19,986 nucleotides of DNA from Caryophanales bacterium UBA5632 (GTDB taxonomy: Bacteria; Bacillota_I; Bacilli_A; Izemoplasmatales; Hujiaoplasmataceae). The stretch lies in assembly GCA_002421405.1 (NCBI GenBank), contig DIJY01000083.1, positions 1 through 19,986 on the forward strand. The letters are read 5' to 3'. This document shows, one piece after another, positions 15,763 to 19,986 of the stretch (position 1 is its first letter; every line of letters starts with the position of its first letter). Made by a program: the position numbers and the translations under genes. The notes under the pieces are model-generated. The model saw nothing but the letters and a program-made list of their open reading frames with translations, did no database searches and was not told the DNA's origin.

Positions 15763-17004
15763 TCAACCTTCAGGAAATATGATAGAAATATTAGTTCCCT
15801 TGTCAATAATGCTATTAATCAACAATATTCCATTATATTTATGTACAATATCTTTGACTATTTGAAGTCCAATCCCACTTCCTTTTTGATGAAATCGGAT
15901 TGATTCTTCATGTCGATAAGGACCCTCCAATATCTTTTTAATTGTTTCATCGCTCATGCCAATTCCTTGATCAATTACAGATAGTGATCGTTTAACTCTG
16001 TCAATAGTTATTTGAATAATCACATGCGGCTTTGAATAATAAAAAGCATTAAATGTTAAATGTTCAATTATTCTAATGATATCCGTAGCAGAAATTGTCA
16101 ATTCTAAATCTTCTAAATTTTCTTGAACATCAATATATTTTGTTTTAAAAACAGGCATCAATTTTATAAGATGATTTTTTATCAAAGGGGTTATATTTTG
16201 ATGAATTGCGAGTTGATTTATATCTGTAGCAATAAATTGTGGAATCAACTTTTCAATTGAATTTACCTCTTCTAGTAATTCATTACCAATATCTTTACTA
16301 AAAACAAGTCGATTTGATTGAATGCCCTCTAAATAGGCTTTCATCACCGTTAAAGGAGTCTTTATATCATGGGCAAGAATCTTGACATAATGACTTTGAA
16401 TTGTTTTGAGTTCGGTTTCGATTTTGAGTGCTTTTATATATCTTTCATTGATAGATTCTATATCAGCAAAAACAAATATCCCATTATCATTACCAACCAA
16501 ATTTAAATCATTATTCAGTATTTCATATTGATGATCAAGATGCTTTCTTAGAATCGATAACCCAACGATAAAAAGGAAGAGCGTTAAAACATTGTAAATA
16601 ATAAAACCAATTGAAATATCTTTTCCAAAAAAAGAAGATTGATTATCAACCATTACTTTTCCTAACAATTGATTTTCCGAGTCATACAGATTGAATATGG
16701 GTCCACGCGTTGGCATTATTACACTCTCAAAAAGCAATTGATTATCTTCATTCCAAAAAGCTATATTTACTCCATGAGTGTGATCGTAGTGTTCAATATA
16801 GATAAGAGTAGTATCGATACTTTCCATCGTTATCAAATGTGTCATCATCGCAGCAAAAGAATTGTTTTGACGATCAACTTCTCGATTGTATTGAATCTTA
16901 GCAATCAAATAAAAACCAAGATTCCCAATCACAGCAATACAAGCGAACAATATTGCAAAAAAACGAACCATTTTTCGCTTGAAAAAAACTCTAAAGTTCA
17001 TCAT
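15763..17004 (-). CDS. Two-component sensor histidine kinase
   Basis: This sensor kinase has about 413 residues and two membrane helices (about 13-35 and 131-153) flanking an extracytoplasmic sensor domain of about 95 residues. The dimerisation/phosphoacceptor motif is AHDIKTPLTV with His212. The ATPase domain has the N box (HLTFNAFYYS, Asn319), G1 (DQGIGM, 345-350) and G2 (GSGIGL, 375-380). The sensor domain has a His cluster EHYDHTHG (71-78) and MMTHLITM (53-60), which could bind metal. Several starts overlap (GTG 17013; ATGs at 17007, 17004, 17001); AGGTGA best fits 17004 or 17001. The start overlaps the end of the regulator gene, so the pair is coupled. The stimulus is unknown; adjacency to a copper operon suggests copper or envelope stress. 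Confidence 0.93.
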   Translation of the reverse strand: MMNFRVFFKRKMVRFFAILFACIAVIGNLGFYLIAKIQYNREVDRQNNSFAAMMTHLITMESIDTTLIYIEHYDHTHGVNIAFWNEDNQLLFESVIMPTRGPIFNLYDSENQLLGKVMVDNQSSFFGKDISIGFIIYNVLTLFLFIVGLSILRKHLDHQYEILNNDLNLVGNDNGIFVFADIESINERYIKALKIETELKTIQSHYVKILAHDIKTPLTVMKAYLEGIQSNRLVFSKDIGNELLEEVNSIEKLIPQFIATDINQLAIHQNITPLIKNHLIKLMPVFKTKYIDVQENLEDLELTISATDIIRIIEHLTFNAFYYSKPHVIIQITIDRVKRSLSVIDQGIGMSDETIKKILEGPYRHEESIRFHQKGSGIGLQIVKDIVHKYNGILLINSIIDKGTNISIIFPEG

Positions 17005-17680
17005 CATATTCACCTATAAATTGATATCCTAGTCCATAAACTGTTTTAATGTATTTGGGATTAATTGCATCATCTTTAAGCTTTTTTCGAATATTTTTAA
17101 CATAAACATCAATAATTCGATCAAAGGCCTCACTCTCAGTAAAACAAGTACTAAGCAATTGATCTCTTGAAAAAGTTCGAAAGCGATTCGAAATAAGTTG
17201 CCATAAAATATTATATTCATGAAGAGTTAATTCAATTAATTCATTGTCGACTTTAACTTCTCGTTCAAGAGGATGTATTTTTAACCTGCCATCATTATAA
17301 GTGTGAATTAATGGTTTATGAGTCTCTATTCGTTTTTCCAAGTTTTTGAGTTTTGCCATCACTTCTTCAACAGAAAATGGTTTTGTGATATAGTCATCAG
17401 CCCCAAACGAAAACACATCAATTCGTTCATGAATATCAATTTTAGCTGAGACGACCATAATATAAATGTCACTCACTTTTCGAATATGTGTGATTAACTC
17501 TTCTCCTTGCATATCTGGTAACATCAAATCAGTCATGATAACATCAAAACGAGTTGTCTTTAAATGTCTTAATGCCATTTCAGCGTCAACCGTTTGGGTA
17601 ACATGGTGACCATCTTGTCTCGCAAATTGAGTTAGTAAATCATTAATTTTTAGATTGTCTTCTACAATTAATAACTTCAT
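16991..17680 (-). CDS. OmpR/PhoB-family response regulator
   Basis: This 229-residue regulator has a receiver domain (1-115) with acidic pocket E7/D8, phosphoacceptor Asp51 (TDLMLPD), Ser78 and Lys100 (ITKPF). The C-terminal winged helix (about 130-225) has the OmpR-type LTLHEYNILWQLI, the recognition-helix region AFDRIIDVYVKNIRKKL and the YIKTVYGLGYQF wing. It activates or represses transcription when phosphorylated by the kinase encoded just downstream. The start is the ATG at 17680 with AAAGGCGATG upstream; a GTG at 17698 falls within that site. The regulator starts 59 bases after the HMA gene and may be read from both the copper operon and a local promoter. Confidence 0.95.
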   Translation of the reverse strand: MKLLIVEDNLKINDLLTQFARQDGHHVTQTVDAEMALRHLKTTRFDVIMTDLMLPDMQGEELITHIRKVSDIYIMVVSAKIDIHERIDVFSFGADDYITKPFSVEEVMAKLKNLEKRIETHKPLIHTYNDGRLKIHPLEREVKVDNELIELTLHEYNILWQLISNRFRTFSRDQLLSTCFTESEAFDRIIDVYVKNIRKKLKDDAINPKYIKTVYGLGYQFIGEYDDEL

Positions 17681-17702
17681 GATTTCATCGCCTTTCACTT
17701 TA

Positions 17703-17730
17703 ATTATATCTTATATGGAAAAAAATCGAA
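17703..17730 (-). promoter_or_regulatory. Possible promoter of the two-component genes
   Basis: TATAAT (17703-17708) has a poor -35 (TTCGAT, 16-base spacing) in the 59-base gap before the regulator gene. No terminator is seen in this gap, so read-through from the copper operon is also likely. Confidence 0.35.
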
Positions 17731-17739
17731 GAATTATGA

Positions 17740-17982
17740 TTAATCCTCCGTTTTTTCGTTATAACTTGCTATTTTCAAGACTTCATACCCAGATTTTTGA
17801 ATCGCATTCAAATATTTAAATTCATCTTCAATATTTCCTTGGTACCAAATACTCCCAATTGACGAATAGAAATCATACTCGAACTTTTCAATATCATATT
17901 TTGTTAATACTCGTTCAATGCTATTGAGACATCCAGCGCAACGAATTCCGGATATTTTAATAATTATGCGAATCCGATTCAT
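17740..17982 (-). CDS. Small heavy-metal-associated (HMA) domain protein, CopZ-like
   Basis: This 80-residue single HMA domain has the motif GIRCAGC with Cys15 and Cys18, the Cu(I)-type CxxC pair. A ferredoxin-like pattern follows (a helix after the motif, a hydrophobic strand, and a C-terminal GYEVLKI strand). No membrane segment is present, so it is a cytosolic metal chaperone or buffer. The canonical GMTCxxC Met/Thr are Ile/Arg here. The ATG shares one base with the cueP stop (TGATG), so the two are coupled. Copper is the likely metal, inferred from the motif and the CueP neighbour. Confidence 0.82.
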   Translation of the reverse strand: MNRIRIIIKISGIRCAGCLNSIERVLTKYDIEKFEYDFYSSIGSIWYQGNIEDEFKYLNAIQKSGYEVLKIASYNEKTED

Positions 17983-18530
17983 CAATTAATCAACTTCAAA
18001 TCTGTCAAGCAAGTATTTGAATTATCAAAGGTTTGAAACGCTTTTGTGATACTCATATCATCGAAAGTAACCGTGATTTCACCAATAATGCCTCTTGGTA
18101 ACCATACTCCAACAAACCCATTATCATGCGAAATTAGCACTTCATTAATAAGTATATTGTTTTGATTATCGATAATGACTACTTCAAATTCTTGGTTTTT
18201 TAATTCACCGCGACAAGTAACTAAATTGTGAGTCCCACAGGGGTGAGTTGTTTCCAAATAAGGAGCAAAAGATAAGTAAAAAAAGTTGTCTGGAACATTG
18301 AAAGTCAATAAATAATTATCAGTTGAAATAATCAGTTGTGTCGCTGAAATACTTGCAACCATATCATCACGGTTGATGGTTTGAGCCTCTAATGATTCTA
18401 CCATTTCGGTAACCGAGAGCCCTTTGAGTCCGTATTCACTTAGTAATTGGTTTGAATTGCGAGAAAATAAATAAATGATGAAACTTCCAATTGTCACAAT
18501 GACTATGAACGAAATATAAAACTTCTTCAT
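17982..18530 (-). CDS. cueP: CueP-family copper-binding protein, membrane-anchored
   Basis: This 182-residue protein has an N-terminal signal anchor (about 4-22) and a CueP domain. The recognised CueP pattern is present: FYLSFAPYLETTHPC then THNLVTCRGEL (84-110), NGFVGVWLPRG (137-147), and the C-terminal TCLTDLKL. Three family cysteines are seen: C98, C106 and C174. From memory, Salmonella CueP uses Cys96, Cys104 and Cys172, a constant offset of two. CueP holds extracytoplasmic copper, and in Salmonella it supplies copper to superoxide dismutase. Here it would face outwards from the membrane. The ATG at 18530 overlaps the preceding stop (ATGA). The likely role is copper tolerance or copper handling. 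Confidence 0.88.
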   Translation of the reverse strand: MKKFYISFIVIVTIGSFIIYLFSRNSNQLLSEYGLKGLSVTEMVESLEAQTINRDDMVASISATQLIISTDNYLLTFNVPDNFFYLSFAPYLETTHPCGTHNLVTCRGELKNQEFEVVIIDNQNNILINEVLISHDNGFVGVWLPRGIIGEITVTFDDMSITKAFQTFDNSNTCLTDLKLIN

Positions 18531-18910
18531 CGCCACGATCCAATTTCAAACTCTGATTCATCAATATAATCAATTAACTCATCTTTTAAGTTATTGATGG
18601 CTACAAGACGTTCTTCATTGTTGAGTGCATCAAAATCAATTTCAAGTAATAATTCTAGGTATTTCAAATCAACCGTCGATTGATCTTCATCATCTAAATG
18701 TGCATATAGCCACTCGTAACTTGTTTCATTAGATAAATATCCATGGCAACGTCTATTACTAAAATTAGTATTTTGCCACGCTAATTCACGAGCACTCTCA
18801 GGAACTTCAATTTCATCAGCAATTAATTGATTGATTCCATATCGAGACGCAAAACCAAATATTGCAACCCCAAATCCAAAAACGAATAAAAACAATATTA
18901 ACCTTTTCAT
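18527..18910 (-). CDS. Unknown exported/membrane-anchored protein in the copper operon
   Basis: I do not recognise this 127-residue protein. It begins MKRLILFLFVFGFGVAIFGF, a signal peptide or single membrane anchor (about 3-21), and the rest is a soluble extracytoplasmic domain. It has one cysteine in RRCHGYLS (Cys55, His56), a Glu/Asp-rich helical C-terminal half (about 72-122), and ends in EIGSWR. GGAGG lies 6 bases before the ATG. It overlaps the SHOCT gene by ATGA upstream and cueP by ATGA downstream, so it is made together with both. A metal-related role is inferred only from context and the Cys-His pair. Confidence 0.8.
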   Translation of the reverse strand: MKRLILFLFVFGFGVAIFGFASRYGINQLIADEIEVPESARELAWQNTNFSNRRCHGYLSNETSYEWLYAHLDDEDQSTVDLKYLELLLEIDFDALNNEERLVAINNLKDELIDYIDESEFEIGSWR

Positions 18911-19239
18911 TTGTTATCCTCCATTAATTTTTTGCAAATTGACTCGTACTCTTCGACAGATATTTCGCCTTTAGCGAGGCGTTCCTTCAGTGTTGAAAAT
19001 ACATTTTCTTTTTGTTTTGATTTCTTTTCATCCAAAAGATCAAATATAAAATATATACATCCGATCCAAACAAAAACCATGAATATCAATCCAAAAGGCA
19101 TCATCCATCCATTCATCATGTGATATCTAAGAAATGGAATGTCATCACCGAGTAGAAAAGATGATAAATACCATACAATCATCAATACAGTCATTAAAAT
19201 CGTAAAAAAAATTATTTTTTTCATTCTTTTTATTCTCAC
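18907..19239 (-). CDS. SHOCT-domain membrane protein with Met-rich loop
   Basis: This protein of about 110 residues has two membrane helices (about 8-30 and 47-69) joined by a short loop with HMMNGWMMP (40-48). The C-terminal SHOCT-type segment (about 81-107) is STLKERLAKGEISVEEYESICKKLMED. Small SHOCT proteins with Met-rich loops often accompany copper genes, and Met/His clusters can bind Cu(I). The start is uncertain. GTG at 19239 has GGCGGTGAT just upstream; ATG at 19224 is the alternative with a weaker site. The longer frame to 19332 runs through the promoter and terminator and is not used. It is the first gene of the copper operon. Confidence 0.8.
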   Translation of the reverse strand: MRIKRMKKIIFFTILMTVLMIVWYLSSFLLGDDIPFLRYHMMNGWMMPFGLIFMVFVWIGCIYFIFDLLDEKKSKQKENVFSTLKERLAKGEISVEEYESICKKLMEDNK

Positions 19240-19258
19240 ATGTATCACCGCCACTATC

Positions 19259-19264
19259 ATTATA
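19259..19264 (-). promoter_or_regulatory. -10 box of the copper operon
   Basis: TATAAT lies 20 bases upstream of the GTG start. No good -35 is present; its place is taken by the 11-bp-phased direct repeat, as expected for an activator-dependent promoter. Confidence 0.5.
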
Positions 19265-19270
19265 TAAAAA

Positions 19271-19291
19271 AAATATGAATCAAATATGAAT
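19271..19291 (-). promoter_or_regulatory. 11-bp-phased direct repeat, candidate response-regulator box
   Basis: Two identical 10-base copies of ATTCATATTT (minus strand), one base apart, give an 11-base period just upstream of the copper-operon -10. OmpR/PhoB-type regulators typically bind tandem half-sites of this phasing overlapping the -35. Binding by the regulator encoded at 16991-17680 is inference. Confidence 0.5.
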
Positions 19292-19292
19292 A

Positions 19293-19324
19293 GAAAAAAA
19301 ACACTCTCCAAAAAATTGGAAAGT
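19293..19324 (-). terminator. Terminator of the glutathione peroxidase gene
   Basis: An 8-bp stem ACTTTCCA / TGGAGAGT (one G-U pair) with loop ATTTTT is followed by GTTTTTTTTC, 16 bases past the stop. Confidence 0.85.
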
Positions 19325-19340
19325 ATCTTCATGTCTGAAA

Positions 19341-19853
19341 CTATAAAAGTTCTTGGATTTTTGTTTTTAACTGTTCAGGAGTAATTGTCGGAGCGAAACG
19401 GTTTACGACATTCCCATATTTATCGATCAGAAATTTAGTGAAATTCCATTCAATTTTCGTACCTAAAAATAACTTTCTAATTCTACCTTTTCCTTTGAAT
19501 GGCTCAGACAATGGTTTTTCATTTCTTAAATACGTATAAAGCGGATCTGTGTTTTTGCCATTAACGGCAATTTTTGAGAAAGTCTTAAACGTCACCCCGT
19601 AATTTAATTGACAAAATTCTACAATTTCTTTATTACTACCAGGTGCCTGATTCATAAATTGATTACAAGGAAAATCTAGTATTTCAAAACCTTTCGATTT
19701 AAATTTGTGATAAAGTTTTTCTAATCCTTCATATTGTGGTGTAAATCCACAACCCGTCGCTGTATTGACAATCAAAAGGACTTTATTTCTATATTGTTCT
19801 AACTTGACTGTGTTACCTTGACTATCTAAAACACTAAAATCGTATAGGTCCAT
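19341..19853 (-). CDS. gpx: Glutathione peroxidase-family thiol peroxidase
   Basis: This 170-residue GPx-family protein reduces hydroperoxides; the bacterial members commonly use thioredoxin rather than glutathione. The peroxidatic Cys35 is in NTATGCGFTPQYEGLE (30-45). FPCNQF (61-66, with Gln65) and WNF (Trp136, Asn137) complete the catalytic tetrad. Cys81 in VEFCQLNYG is in the position of a resolving cysteine. The active site carries Cys, not selenocysteine. The start is the ATG at 19853, with GGAGG 5 bases upstream; a TTG at 19865 would leave no room for that site. No signal peptide, so cytosolic. It has its own promoter and terminator, upstream of the copper operon. Confidence 0.95.
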   Translation of the reverse strand: MDLYDFSVLDSQGNTVKLEQYRNKVLLIVNTATGCGFTPQYEGLEKLYHKFKSKGFEILDFPCNQFMNQAPGSNKEIVEFCQLNYGVTFKTFSKIAVNGKNTDPLYTYLRNEKPLSEPFKGKGRIRKLFLGTKIEWNFTKFLIDKYGNVVNRFAPTITPEQLKTKIQELL

Positions 19854-19884
19854 AGAGTCCTCCAAATTATGAATATCTAATTTT

Positions 19885-19912
19885 ATTGTATACTATTAAT
19901 TATTTTTGTCAA
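19885..19912 (-). promoter_or_regulatory. gpx: Promoter of gpx
   Basis: TTGACA (19907-19912, perfect) and TACAAT (19885-19890) are separated by 16 bases, about 32 bases upstream of the gpx start. Confidence 0.75.
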
Positions 19913-19944
19913 AGCATACGCAATTAAATCAATAAGCGAGTTTC

Positions 19945-19974
19945 TTGTCAAATTGAAATCATTGATGATATAAT
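19945..19974 (+). promoter_or_regulatory. Divergent promoter pointing out of the right edge
   Basis: TTGTCA (19945-19950) and TATAAT (19969-19974), with an 18-base spacer and a TGA extension (TGATATAAT), make a strong plus-strand promoter. The window ends with AGGTGA, possibly the start of a ribosome binding site, so a gene probably begins just outside. Confidence 0.6.
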
Positions 19975-19986
19975 CTAAACAGGTGA

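Noticed and set aside
1..19986. Mycoplasma-type genetic code (TGA = Trp)
   Set aside because: TGA acts as the stop in oppD, cueP, the kinase gene and the ATGA overlaps, and Trp codons in the proteins are TGG.

Overview
The window comes from an AT-rich, low-GC Gram-positive-type bacterium. Every gene reads on the minus strand, so the layout below goes from high to low coordinates. Strong GGAGG-type ribosome binding sites, U-run terminators, an extracytoplasmic lipoprotein with a lipobox, and the gene set (Opp peptide importer, LemA/DUF2207, flotillin/NfeD, a membrane-anchored CueP) fit Bacillota or a close Mollicutes relative of the Acholeplasma/Izemoplasma or Erysipelotrichia type; that placement is inference. 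TGA is used as a true stop, for example in the three ATGA gene overlaps, so the code is standard and not the Mycoplasma code. I saw no tRNA, rRNA, CRISPR array, insertion sequence or prophage gene.

Layout. (1) 19853-19341: glutathione peroxidase with its own promoter and terminator; a divergent promoter points out of the right edge. (2) 19239-17740: a tightly coupled four-gene operon for a SHOCT membrane protein with a Met-rich loop, an unknown exported protein, a CueP-family copper-binding protein and a small heavy-metal-associated (HMA) protein. (3) 17680-15763: an OmpR-type response regulator and its sensor kinase, directly downstream and plausibly controlling the copper operon. An 11-bp-phased direct repeat stands in front of that operon where such a regulator would bind. 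(4) 15623-13340: a two-gene operon of RibD and RibBA homologues. (5) 13159-11054: NfeD-like protein plus flotillin. (6) 10920-9496: MATE exporter. (7) 9097-3180: oppBCDFA oligopeptide importer. (8) 3061-2741: small zinc-ribbon membrane protein. (9) 2591-31: DUF2207 membrane protein plus LemA.

The most notable observation is the rib operon. Both proteins are two-domain enzymes in which one domain looks intact and the other has lost its catalytic residues. RibBA keeps a perfect GTP cyclohydrolase II, but its DHBP synthase domain has lost its metal and substrate residues. RibD keeps the pyrimidine reductase, but its deaminase domain has lost the zinc site. The operon therefore seems to encode only GTP opening plus side-chain reduction, with no lumazine or riboflavin synthase gene next to it and no FMN riboswitch in its short leader. 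Either the missing steps are encoded elsewhere, or the cell makes a diaminopyrimidine ribityl product rather than riboflavin.

Other points worth a look are a hairpin that appears to bridge an over-long Shine-Dalgarno spacing in front of the DUF2207 gene, and a roughly 90-residue insertion in OppC.
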